Shown: one piece after another, positions 51,919 to 60,068 of the stretch
Layout: every line of letters starts with the position of its first letter
How positions within the stretch are numbered: the stretch's first letter is position 1
NCBI GenBank assembly: GCA_020637675.1
Contig: JACKKD010000003.1
Coordinates: 124,001 to 188,000 of the forward strand
Length of the DNA stretch: 64,000 bases
Direction: 5' to 3'
From: Paracoccaceae bacterium
GTDB taxonomy: Bacteria; Pseudomonadota; Alphaproteobacteria; Rhodobacterales; Rhodobacteraceae
Notes under the pieces: model-generated
What the model saw: the letters and a program-made list of their open reading frames with translations, nothing else
Database searches by the model: none
Told to the model about the DNA's origin: nothing
Made by a program: the position numbers and the translations under genes

Positions 51919-52942
51919 CTATTCCGCGCTCGACCGGCTTCTGCACCGGGTGGCGCTCGCCTCGCCGGCGCTTGGCGAAATGGCCCATGACATCGAGCGG
52001 GGCATGTTCCTGAAAAAGGCGCCCGCCGATACCGGCGCCCATGTCTTCGTCACCGGCCTGGCGCGCGCGGGGACGACGATCCTGATGCGGGAGATCCATC
52101 GCACCGGGCAGTTCGGGTCGCTCACCTATGCCGACATGCCCTTCGTGCTCGCCCCGAATCTCTGGGCGCGGCTGAGCCGCAAGGGACACCGGCCGGGCGT
52201 CCGGACGGAGCGGGCACATGGCGACGGGATCGAGGTGGACATGGCCAGCCCCGAGGCGCTGGACGAGGTCTACTGGCGCGTCTTCGCCGGAAGGGACTAC
52301 ATCGGCGCCGAGGGCCTTTCGCCGCATCACCCGGATGCGGAGTTGATCCAGGGCTACCGCGACCTCATCCGGCTCGTGCTCCTGAAGACCGGCAAGGCGC
52401 GCTATGTCTCGAAGAACAACAACACCGTCCTCAGGCTTGGAGCGCTGGCCGCGGCAATGCCGGAAGCGACGTTCCTCGTGCCGCTTCGCCGCCCGCTCGA
52501 CCATGCGGCGAGCCTGCTTGGCCAGCACCAGCGGTTCTTGGCGGCCGACGCCTTCACCCGCGACTACATGACCTGGCTCGGCCATCACGAGTTCGGGGCG
52601 ACGCACCGGCCGTTCCTCTTCGGCGGCCGCCCTGCCGGCGACCCGATGACACTCGACTACTGGCTCCGGCTCTGGCTTGCCGTCTATGGCGCGCTCGACC
52701 AGGTGGAGGCGGCGCATCCGAACGTGACCTTCGTCCCCTACGAGGCGCTGTCCGCCGATCCCGCCGTGTGGGAGGCCGTGGCGCGGCGGATCGGCGTCAT
52801 CCCGGCGGCGGCTGAGGAACTGCGCCCTACAACCGACAAGGCGCCCGGCCCGCATGACGCCGGCCTTGCCGCCGACGCCGGGGCGCTTCACGCCCGCCTC
52901 GCGGCGCGTGGCTTCGCCGCGCTCGGCCTGCCGGCGGGCTGA
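51911..52942 (+). CDS. Sulfotransferase-family protein
   Basis: A 343-aa protein with the PAPS-binding loop VFVTGLARAGTTILMREIH (about 44-62) and a 3'-phosphate segment FLVPLRRPLDHAASLLGQH (about 188-206). The GTG start at 51911 lies inside the end of the previous gene. It probably sulfates a cell-envelope acceptor, given that it is coupled to two membrane proteins, but the substrate cannot be read. It is the third sulfotransferase of the window. Confidence 0.82.
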   Translation: MADYSALDRLLHRVALASPALGEMAHDIERGMFLKKAPADTGAHVFVTGLARAGTTILMREIHRTGQFGSLTYADMPFVLAPNLWARLSRKGHRPGVRTERAHGDGIEVDMASPEALDEVYWRVFAGRDYIGAEGLSPHHPDAELIQGYRDLIRLVLLKTGKARYVSKNNNTVLRLGALAAAMPEATFLVPLRRPLDHAASLLGQHQRFLAADAFTRDYMTWLGHHEFGATHRPFLFGGRPAGDPMTLDYWLRLWLAVYGALDQVEAAHPNVTFVPYEALSADPAVWEAVARRIGVIPAAAEELRPTTDKAPGPHDAGLAADAGALHARLAARGFAALGLPAG

Positions 52943-53074
52943 CGGGGCCGCCCCTTGCCCGGCCGGGCCGGTTCTGGCAGGGTCTGGCATGACCAGCCGC
53001 CCGCGATCCCTTGCGCCGATCCAGCCGGAGATTCGCCGGCACCGGCCCGCCGCCCCGCCCCGGAGCCAGAGGCC

Positions 53075-54556
53075 ATGAACGCCCAGGACCAGAGCCCGAT
53101 CCTCCTCCCGCCCGCCGCATCCGCCGAACCCTTCACCGACGCCGAGGCCGCCGTCGCAAGGCTCGAAGCCCTCTATGCCCAGGCGACGCATTTCCTTTTT
53201 GATCGGTTCAAGGAGACGCTCGCCGGCAACCCGCCTGCGGCTCGGGTCCGCGCCTTCTACCCCGAGGTGCGCATCACCACGAAGACTCATGCAACAGCCG
53301 ACAGCCGGCTCTCCTTCGGCCATGTCGCTGTGCCCGGCACCTATGGCGCCACGATCACCCGGCCCGACCTCTTCCGCAACTACCTCATCCAGCAGCTTGA
53401 CCTGCTGATCCGCAACCATGGCGTGCCGGTGATCGTGGGTCCGAGCGCCACGCCGATCCCCATCCATTTCGCCGTCGCCTCGAACCCCTCCGTCTCGGTC
53501 CCGCAGGAGGGTGTTCTCTCCTTCCCCTTGCGCGACATCTTCGACGTGCCGGACCTTGCCACGACGAACGACGACATCGTGAACGGCATCGCCAAGCCCA
53601 ACCTAGACGGATCCGGCCATCTCGCGCCCTTCACCGCCCAGCGCGTCGACTACTCGCTCGCCCGGCTCGCGCATTACACCGCCACGGACCCCGGGCACTT
53701 CCAGAACCACGTCCTTTTCACCAACTACCAGTTCTACGTGGACGAGTTCGAGGACTTCGCCCGCAAGGCGCTGGCCGACCCGGCGTCCGGCTACACCGCC
53801 TTCGTGGCGCCCGGCAACCACGAGATCACGACCGCGGACGGCGACCTGCCGCTTCTGCCGAAGATGCCGCAGATGCCCTCCTATCACCTCAAGCGAAGGG
53901 GCGGGCAGGGCATCACGCTGGTCAACATCGGCGTCGGCCCCTCCAACGCCAAGACCGCGACGGACCATATCGCGGTGCTAAGACCCCATGCATGGCTGAT
54001 GGTCGGCCATTGCGCCGGGCTCAGGAACAGCCAGTCGCTGGGCGACTTCGTCCTCGCCCATGCCTATCTGCGCGAGGACAAGGTGCTGGACGACGACCTG
54101 CCGGTATGGGTGCCGATCCCGGCGCTCGCCGAAATCCAGATCGCTCTGCAGGAGGCGGTGGCCGAGGTCGCCGCCCTCGACGGGTTCGAGTTGAAGCGGA
54201 TCATGCGCACCGGTACCGTCGCCACCGTCGACAACCGCAACTGGGAACTCCGCGACCAGACCGGCCCGGTTCAAAGGCTGAGCCAGAGCCGCGCCGTCGC
54301 GCTCGACATGGAAAGCGCGACGATCGCCGCCAACGGCTTCCGCTTCCGGGTGCCCTACGGAACGCTTCTGTGCGTGTCGGACAAACCGCTGCACGGCGAG
54401 TTGAAGCTGCCCGGGATGGCCACCGATTTCTACAGAACACAGGTCAGCCGCCACCTTCTCATCGGCGTCCGGGCGATGGAGCGACTGCGCGACATGCCGC
54501 TCGAGCGCATCCACAGCCGCAAGTTGCGCAGCTTCGAGGAGACCGCCTTCCTCTGA
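53075..54556 (+). CDS. amn: AMP nucleosidase
   Basis: A 493-aa enzyme hydrolysing AMP to adenine and ribose 5-phosphate. It has the AMP nucleosidase N-terminal domain (about 20-190, with THATADSRLSFGHVAVPGTYG) and a C-terminal purine nucleoside phosphorylase-like domain (VGHCAGLRNSQSLGDFVLA, ALDMESATIAANGFRFRVPYG). The length matches E. coli Amn (484 aa). ATG at 53075 follows GGAG; longer frames upstream are not supported. Confidence 0.95.
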   Translation: MNAQDQSPILLPPAASAEPFTDAEAAVARLEALYAQATHFLFDRFKETLAGNPPAARVRAFYPEVRITTKTHATADSRLSFGHVAVPGTYGATITRPDLFRNYLIQQLDLLIRNHGVPVIVGPSATPIPIHFAVASNPSVSVPQEGVLSFPLRDIFDVPDLATTNDDIVNGIAKPNLDGSGHLAPFTAQRVDYSLARLAHYTATDPGHFQNHVLFTNYQFYVDEFEDFARKALADPASGYTAFVAPGNHEITTADGDLPLLPKMPQMPSYHLKRRGGQGITLVNIGVGPSNAKTATDHIAVLRPHAWLMVGHCAGLRNSQSLGDFVLAHAYLREDKVLDDDLPVWVPIPALAEIQIALQEAVAEVAALDGFELKRIMRTGTVATVDNRNWELRDQTGPVQRLSQSRAVALDMESATIAANGFRFRVPYGTLLCVSDKPLHGELKLPGMATDFYRTQVSRHLLIGVRAMERLRDMPLERIHSRKLRSFEETAFL

Positions 54557-54625
54557 AACCGCCCCGATGCCGCAGCGGAAGATGCGAAAATACGCCACAA
54601 ACGCGCGGAAATGGCTTGCCACGCG

Positions 54626-54641
54626 CCACAAAACATTGTGG
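54626..54641. promoter_or_regulatory. Palindrome in the amn-HU gap
   Basis: CCACAA-N4-TTGTGG, a perfect six-base inverted repeat 70 bases upstream of the HU gene. It could be an operator or half of an imperfect repeat set (acgccacaaa also occurs at about 54592). The role is unknown. Confidence 0.4.
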
Positions 54642-54710
54642 AACGCCACTACATGACGCTAAAAGGCGCAGATAGGCCCCAAGCAGACGGGCAACAGTGA
54701 GGAGACAGAC

Positions 54711-54998
54711 ATGTCCAAACCGATGACCAAGACCGAGCTCGTGGCGGCCATCGCCGGCGAGATGGGGTCGGACAAGAAGACGGCCTCTTCGGCCCTCGAC
54801 GCGATCGCCTCCGTGGTGGCCCGGGCCGTGGCGGGCGGCGGTGCCGTGACCCTTCCCGGAGTCGGCAAGGTGCAGTGCCGCGCCCGGCCGGAACGCCAGG
54901 TGCGCAACCCGGCCACCGGCGAGACGATGACGAAGCCCGCCGACAAGGTCGTGAAGATCTCCGTGGCGAAGTCGCTCAAGGACTCGATCAACGGCTGA
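54711..54998 (+). CDS. HU-family DNA-binding protein
   Basis: A 95-aa nucleoid protein of the HU/IHF fold, which bends and compacts DNA as a dimer. MTKTELVAAIAGEMGSDKKT begins the helical body; the saddle GGAVTLPGVGKVQCRARPE leads to the DNA-binding arm RNPATGETM, which contains the minor-groove-intercalating NPxTG motif. A GAGGAG ribosome binding site and a downstream terminator make it a single-gene unit. Confidence 0.95.
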   Translation: MSKPMTKTELVAAIAGEMGSDKKTASSALDAIASVVARAVAGGGAVTLPGVGKVQCRARPERQVRNPATGETMTKPADKVVKISVAKSLKDSING

Positions 54999-55030
54999 GC
55001 CGTGCCGACATGGCCGGACCGCCGGCAAGG

Positions 55031-55063
55031 AAGGGCCGCCCCGAGGGCGGCCCTTGCGTTTTT
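55031..55063 (+). terminator. Terminator after the HU gene
   Basis: An 11-base-pair stem (55031-55041 with 55045-55055) with a 3-base loop, followed by gcgttttt. Confidence 0.9.
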
Positions 55064-55169
55064 CCGACCCCCTTTCCGTACGGCACAGCCAACGCATCCG
55101 CCGCCGCTCGGGTCTTGCCACCGCCGAGCGGGCGGGGCAGATAGGCGCCCGGGACGTGAGGGGAACGCC

Positions 55170-56054
55170 ATGGACATCCGCGCTATCGCCATGGGGCTCA
55201 CCTTCGTCTTCATGTGGTCCTCGGCCTTCACCTCGGCACGGATGATCGTCGCGGACGCGCCGCCGCTGGCGGCGCTGTCGCTTCGCTTCCTTCTATCTGG
55301 CCTCATCGGCGTCGGTATCGCCCGCGCCCTCGGGCAGAGCTGGCGTCTCACCCCCGGTCAATGGCGCTCAGTCGCGATCTTCGGGCTTTGCCAGAACGCG
55401 CTCTACCTCGGGCTAAACTTCGTCGCCATGCAGCAGATCGAGGCGTCGCTTGCCTCGATCATCGCCTCCACGATGCCGCTGCTGGTGGCGCTGCTCGGCT
55501 GGCTCTTTCTCGGCCAGAGGATCAGGCCGGTCGGCCTCGCCGGCCTCGTTGCTGGGGTTGCGGGCGTGGCGATCATCATGGGCTCCCGCCTGTCCGGCGG
55601 GGTGAGCCTTTCGGGCGTCGTCCTGTGCGGGATCGGCGCGCTTGCGCTCGCGATCGCGACGCTCACGGTGCGGGGCGCGTCCTCGGGCGGCAACGTCCTG
55701 ATGATCGTCGGACTGCAGATGTTCGTCGGTGCCGCGATTCTCGCCGTGGCGTCGCTCGCCACCGAAACGATCGCCGTCCACTGGACCCCACGCCTCGCCC
55801 TCGCCTTCGCCTACACGACGCTGGTGCCGGGCCTGATCGCCACCTGGATCTGGTTCCGGCTCGTGGCGCGGATCGGTCCGGTCCGAGCCGCGACCTATCA
55901 CTTCCTGAACCCGTTCTTCGGCGTGCTCGTCGCCTCCGTGCTTCTGAGTGAACGCGTGGGGCCCGCCGACCTCGCAGGAGTCGCGATCGTGGCGGCGGGC
56001 ATCCTTGCGGTGCAGATGTCGAAGGCGCGGGAGGTCGCGGTCAGAACCGGCTGA
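55170..56054 (+). CDS. EamA-family (DMT) exporter
   Basis: A 294-aa protein of the drug/metabolite transporter superfamily with ten predicted membrane spans in two EamA repeats (FVFMWSSAFTSARMIVADA near the start; TTLVPGLIATWIWFRLVARIG in the second repeat, shown in part). Members export amino acids, metabolites or drugs; the substrate is unknown. ATG at 55170 follows GAGGGGAA. The 3' end overlaps the convergent esterase gene by 14 bases. Confidence 0.9.
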   Translation: MDIRAIAMGLTFVFMWSSAFTSARMIVADAPPLAALSLRFLLSGLIGVGIARALGQSWRLTPGQWRSVAIFGLCQNALYLGLNFVAMQQIEASLASIIASTMPLLVALLGWLFLGQRIRPVGLAGLVAGVAGVAIIMGSRLSGGVSLSGVVLCGIGALALAIATLTVRGASSGGNVLMIVGLQMFVGAAILAVASLATETIAVHWTPRLALAFAYTTLVPGLIATWIWFRLVARIGPVRAATYHFLNPFFGVLVASVLLSERVGPADLAGVAIVAAGILAVQMSKAREVAVRTG

Positions 56055-56931
56055 AGAAGGCCCATATCTCGTCCGGCGAAGAGATGTCCGTGTTGACCTG
56101 CCCTGCCCGCCCGCCCGGCAGGGCCTTGAGCCCCCCCGGCCAGCCATGCCCGCCCCCGCCGACGCTGTAGAACCCGGTCGACGCGACGCACCCGGTCAGG
56201 GTGCGACGCTCCACGCTGCCGATCCGCGCGGCAACGGCGCCGTCGCAGCGGTTCCGACGGGCGAAGACGGCCATCGTCTCCTCGGCCGACAGGACCCGGT
56301 CGCGGTCGCGCCTCCCGAGGTTGATGGCGCCGCCCGCGTAGGGGACGAAGGGGTCGGCCGTGCCGTGGATGAGCAGGAAGCCCAGGGGCGCCCCCGTGGC
56401 GCAGTCCTGCGCCTCGGCCGCCGGCAGCACCATCGCCACCGGCGCGATGGCGCGTAGGAGACCGGGAGTGTCGCAGGCGAGTGCATAGGCCATCATCCCG
56501 CCGCGCGAGACGCCGGTGGCGAAGACCCGCGCCCGGTCCACCGGGTGGTCGCGCGCGACCGAGGCGATCAGCGCCGCAAGGAAACCTTGATCGTCGCGTC
56601 GCGGGCTGAGCCCGCGCGACATCTCCCCCGACCCGGTGTCCCACATCCGCCGCACCGCATCGGGATAGAGGACGAGAAGGCCGTTCTCCTCGGCCAGCGC
56701 ATCGAAGCGGCCGCGGGTGGCGTAGCGAACCTCGCGCGAAGACCCGCCGCCGCCGTGAAGGACAAGGACAAGCGGTCGCGGGCCGGGAAAGCGGGCAAGC
56801 CCTTCCGGCACGTAAAGCCGGAAACTCCGGTCCAGCCCGTCGTGGCGGATCGTACCTGAGGTGAGTCCGGCCAGGGCCGCCCCGGGCAGGGCGGCAAGCG
56901 CCAGAAGCATCAAAACCATGCGGATCATCAA
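56041..56931 (-). CDS. Exported polyhydroxybutyrate depolymerase-like esterase
   Basis: A 296-aa alpha/beta hydrolase of the LpqC/PHB depolymerase type with a signal peptide (MVLMLLALAALPGAALAG). LVLHGGGGSSREVRYA forms the oxyanion hole, GVSRGGMM the nucleophile elbow (S142), HGTADPFVPY the Asp and GGGHGWPGG the His region. It may act on extracellular polyesters or feruloyl/acetyl esters. Five Cys suggest disulfides. Confidence 0.88.
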   Translation of the reverse strand: MMIRMVLMLLALAALPGAALAGLTSGTIRHDGLDRSFRLYVPEGLARFPGPRPLVLVLHGGGGSSREVRYATRGRFDALAEENGLLVLYPDAVRRMWDTGSGEMSRGLSPRRDDQGFLAALIASVARDHPVDRARVFATGVSRGGMMAYALACDTPGLLRAIAPVAMVLPAAEAQDCATGAPLGFLLIHGTADPFVPYAGGAINLGRRDRDRVLSAEETMAVFARRNRCDGAVAARIGSVERRTLTGCVASTGFYSVGGGGHGWPGGLKALPGGRAGQVNTDISSPDEIWAFFSRF

Positions 56932-56987
56932 AACCTCCCTCCGCGCCCCCGGAGGCTCTCACGGGGCAGCGGCGGAGTTCCGTCGCG

Positions 56988-57644
56988 CTACCAGCCCGGC
57001 TCGCGTGCCCCGAGGTCACGCGCGAGATCGGCGAGGAAGCGGCGCATGACCTGCACCCGTTCCTCGGCGAGCCGCCGCCCGGTCGCGGTCAGGAAAGTAT
57101 CGGGCAGCTTCAGAAGCTTCACCGCGAAATGGTCGAGAGCCCAGGCCTGGTCGTCGAGCGGCCGGTCGGTCGCGAAGGGATCGTCGGGGTGAAAGAGCGG
57201 CCGGCCGAGCGCGCCGGCCACCGCGAAGGTCCGCGCCACGCCCACCGCGCCAAGCGCCTCCAGCCGGTCGGCATCCCGCAGGATCCGCGCCTCGGGCGAG
57301 GTCGGATGGCCACCGCCGGAATAGCTGTGCGCCTCGATCGCATGGCGGGCCTGAGCGATCTCGGAGGGCGAAAGGCCCAGCGCCTGCATCACCGGCCCCG
57401 CGGCCGAAGCCGACATCATCGCGGCCTTCGCTCGCTTTGGGTGGTCCTTCGGCAGGCTCACGAGGTCATGGAGATAGGCCGCGCAGAGAAGGATGCGCGA
57501 CGGCGCCATCCCCTCGCCGTGGGCAATCGTGCGCGCGTGCATCCAGACACGGTCGGAATGTGCGAGGTCATGCGCTGAATCCCCGCCCGCCGTCTCCTGC
57601 GCCAGCGCCTCGCGCAGCGCCATGCGGAGGGCGGCGATGCTCAT
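56988..57644 (-). CDS. HD-domain phosphohydrolase
   Basis: A 218-aa HD-superfamily metal-dependent hydrolase: DLAHSDRVWMHA (first His), AAYLHDLVSL (HD pair) and ILRDADRLEALGAVGVAR (distal Asp) are present. Members act on nucleotides or nucleotide analogues. It overlaps aroC upstream by 4 bases (ATGA) and is thus co-translated with chorismate synthase. Confidence 0.9.
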   Translation of the reverse strand: MSIAALRMALREALAQETAGGDSAHDLAHSDRVWMHARTIAHGEGMAPSRILLCAAYLHDLVSLPKDHPKRAKAAMMSASAAGPVMQALGLSPSEIAQARHAIEAHSYSGGGHPTSPEARILRDADRLEALGAVGVARTFAVAGALGRPLFHPDDPFATDRPLDDQAWALDHFAVKLLKLPDTFLTATGRRLAEERVQVMRRFLADLARDLGAREPGW

Positions 57645-58744
57645 CCGATCCGCCCCCCGCCGTCGCCGACCTGTCCGCGATGGAGCAGCAGGTGATCGAG
57701 GATTACGCAGGCCATCATCGCCTCTCCGACCGGCACGGCCCGGATGCCGACGCAGGGATCGTGGCGGCCCTTGGTGACGACCTCGGCCTCCTCGCCGGCG
57801 AGCGTGATCGACTTGCGGGGTGTGAGGATCGATGACGTGGGCTTCACGGCGAAACGCACGACCACATCCTGCCCGGTGGAGATGCCGCCAAGGACGCCAC
57901 CCGCGTGGTTCGAGGAGAACCGGGGCCGGCCGTCATTCCCCATGAATATCTCGTCGGCATTCTCGACGCCGGTCAGCTCGGCCGCCGCCATACCCGCGCC
58001 GATTTCCACCCCCTTCACGGCGTTGATCGACATCATCGCCGCGGCAAGATCGCTGTCGAGCTTGCCGTAGATCGGCGCGCCAAGACCGGCGGGCACGCCC
58101 GAGGCCACGACCTCCACCACCGCGCCGACCGAATTGCCGGATTTGCGCAGCTCGTCCAGATGCTCGGCCCAGATCGCCGCAGCGGCCGCATCGGGGCACC
58201 AGAAGGGGTTGCGCTCCACCTCCTCCGGGTCGAAGCGGTCGCGGTCGGCCCTGAGCCGGCCCATCTGCACCATGTAGCCGGTGATCTTCACGCCCGGTGC
58301 CAGAGCCTTCAGCGCCTCGCGCGCGACCGAGCCGGCCGCGACCCGCGCCGCCGTCTCGCGCGCCGAGGAGCGGCCACCGCCGCGCGGGTCGCGGATGCCA
58401 TATTTCAGCCAGTAGGTGAGGTCGGCGTGCCCGGGGCGGAAGGTGCGCGCGATATCGCCGTAGTCCTTCGACCGCTGGTCCGTATTCTCGATCATAAGCT
58501 GGATCGGCGTGCCCGTCGTCCGCCCCTCGTACACGCCCGAGAGGATCCGTACCTCGTCGGGTTCGCGGCGCTGCGTCGTGAAGCGGTTCTGCCCGGGTTT
58601 CCTGCGATCGAGCCAATGCTGGATCATCGCCGGCGCCAGCACGATTCCGGGCGGGCAGCCGTCCACGGTCGCGCCGAGCGCCGGCCCGTGGCTTTCGCCC
58701 CAGGTCGTCACGCGGAAAAGATGGCCGAAGGTATTGAGGCTCAT
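57641..58744 (-). CDS. aroC: Chorismate synthase
   Basis: A 367-aa FMN-dependent enzyme converting EPSP to chorismate, the last common step to aromatic amino acids. Signatures are GESHGPALGATVDGCPPG, the two RRxxGGGRSS-type segment DPRGGGRSSARETAAR, and SGVYEGRTTGTPI. ATG at 58744 is the family start (MSLNTFGHLFR). It is divergent from the thiamine operon. Confidence 0.97.
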   Translation of the reverse strand: MSLNTFGHLFRVTTWGESHGPALGATVDGCPPGIVLAPAMIQHWLDRRKPGQNRFTTQRREPDEVRILSGVYEGRTTGTPIQLMIENTDQRSKDYGDIARTFRPGHADLTYWLKYGIRDPRGGGRSSARETAARVAAGSVAREALKALAPGVKITGYMVQMGRLRADRDRFDPEEVERNPFWCPDAAAAAIWAEHLDELRKSGNSVGAVVEVVASGVPAGLGAPIYGKLDSDLAAAMMSINAVKGVEIGAGMAAAELTGVENADEIFMGNDGRPRFSSNHAGGVLGGISTGQDVVVRFAVKPTSSILTPRKSITLAGEEAEVVTKGRHDPCVGIRAVPVGEAMMACVILDHLLLHRGQVGDGGGRIG

Positions 58745-58932
58745 GGGCACGCTCCCTTGCCCCAAGCGCCATATCGAAGCCGGCGCCGCCGCTCAAGCGT
58801 TCCCTCGCCCGCCTCGGTCGCCTCGGGCGAAATTCCTCGCGCTAGGCCCCCACCCGTTCCGGGGGCAAGCCGCGGCGCCCGTCATCCGGTTTCCCCTTGC
58901 AACCCGCCCCACCACCGCTATCCTCGGCGCCA

Positions 58933-59022
58933 CCTCGGGGTGTCCCGGACAAAGGTCCGGGACTGAGATGCGAAAGCGAACCCGTCGAACCTGAACCGGT
59001 TAGCACCGGCGGAGGGAAGGTC
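58933..59022 (+). promoter_or_regulatory. TPP (THI-box) riboswitch
   Basis: The conserved thiamine pyrophosphate aptamer is readable in order: cGGGGTGtcc (58936-58945), a variable hairpin cccggac/gtccggg, the pyrimidine-sensing CTGAGA (58963-58968), then CGAACCTGAACCGGTTAGCACCGGCGGAGGGAAggt (58986-59021, given here as separate conserved blocks: GAACCTGA, GGTTAGCACCGGCG and GAGGGAAG). It lies about 50 bases before thiB. The tctcc at 59041-59045 can pair with the thiB GGAGGA, so TPP binding probably blocks translation initiation (inference). Confidence 0.96.
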
Positions 59023-59072
59023 AGGCCGCGAGCGCCCCCATCTCCGCCCGTCCGACCATTGGAGGAAGCGAG

Positions 59073-60068
59073 ATGAGAACAACCCAGGTCTCGACCCTGA
59101 TTGTCGCGGGATCTCTTGCCGCCGCACCCGCGGCCGCTGCCCCCGTGCTCACGGTCTATACCTATGACAGTTTCGTCGCCGAATGGGGCCCCGGCCCGGC
59201 TGTGGAACTGGCGTTCGAAGCGGACTGTGGCTGCGACCTGCAGTTCGTGGCGACCGGCGACGGTGCGGCGCTTCTGGCGCGGCTCCTCCTCGAAGGCGCA
59301 GCGACGGACGCCGACGTCGTGCTTGGCCTCGACACGAGCCTGACCGCCCGCGCCGCCGCGTCGGACCTCTTCGCGCCGCGCCCGGCCACCGCCGCCAGCT
59401 TCGCCCTGCCGCTCGAATGGACCGACCCGACCTTCCTCCCCTACGACTGGGGCTGGTTCGCCTTTGTCTACGACAAGACCTTGGTCGACACTGTTCCGGC
59501 CGATTTCGAAGCACTTGCGGCGTCCGACCTGAAGATCGTGATCGAGGATCCCCGCTCCTCCACCCCCGGGCTCGGCCTTCTCCTTTGGGTCAAACGCGCC
59601 TACGGCGACCGGGCGGCGGAGATCTGGCAGGGGCTTGCCGACAACATCGTCACCGTGACGCCGGGATGGTCCGAAGCCTATGGCCTCTTCCTTGAGGGCG
59701 AGGCGGATATGGTGCTTTCATACACCACCTCCCCCGCCTACCACCTCATCGCGGAGGGCGATGACACCAAGGCGGCGGCGCCCTTTGCCGAGGGACACTA
59801 CCTGCAGGTCGAAGTCGCAGCAAAACTGAAGTCCACCCGGAACAGCGAACTGGCCGACCGATTCCTGAACTTCATGACCACCGAGGCCTTCCAGTCCGTC
59901 ATTCCCGGGACCAACTGGATGTATCCCGCGGTGACTCCGGCCGACGGCCTCCCCAAGGGGTTCGAGACGCTGATCCAGCCCGAAAAGACCCTGCTTTTCC
60001 CGCCCGAGGAGGCCGTGTCCGTCCGTGACCCGGCGCTGGCCGAATGGCAGACGGCGCTCAGCCGCTAG
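59073..60068 (+). CDS. thiB: Thiamine ABC transporter, substrate-binding protein
   Basis: A 331-aa periplasmic binding protein for thiamine/TPP. The signal peptide (TLIVAGSLAAAPAAAAPV) is followed by LTVYTYDSFVAEWGPGP, the ThiB hallmark, and GWFAFVYDKT plus VIEDPRSSTPGLGLLLWV of the binding cleft. GGAGGAA precedes the ATG. It is the first gene of thiBPQ under the TPP riboswitch; thiP overlaps it by 25 bases. Confidence 0.96.
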   Translation: MRTTQVSTLIVAGSLAAAPAAAAPVLTVYTYDSFVAEWGPGPAVELAFEADCGCDLQFVATGDGAALLARLLLEGAATDADVVLGLDTSLTARAAASDLFAPRPATAASFALPLEWTDPTFLPYDWGWFAFVYDKTLVDTVPADFEALAASDLKIVIEDPRSSTPGLGLLLWVKRAYGDRAAEIWQGLADNIVTVTPGWSEAYGLFLEGEADMVLSYTTSPAYHLIAEGDDTKAAAPFAEGHYLQVEVAAKLKSTRNSELADRFLNFMTTEAFQSVIPGTNWMYPAVTPADGLPKGFETLIQPEKTLLFPPEEAVSVRDPALAEWQTALSR

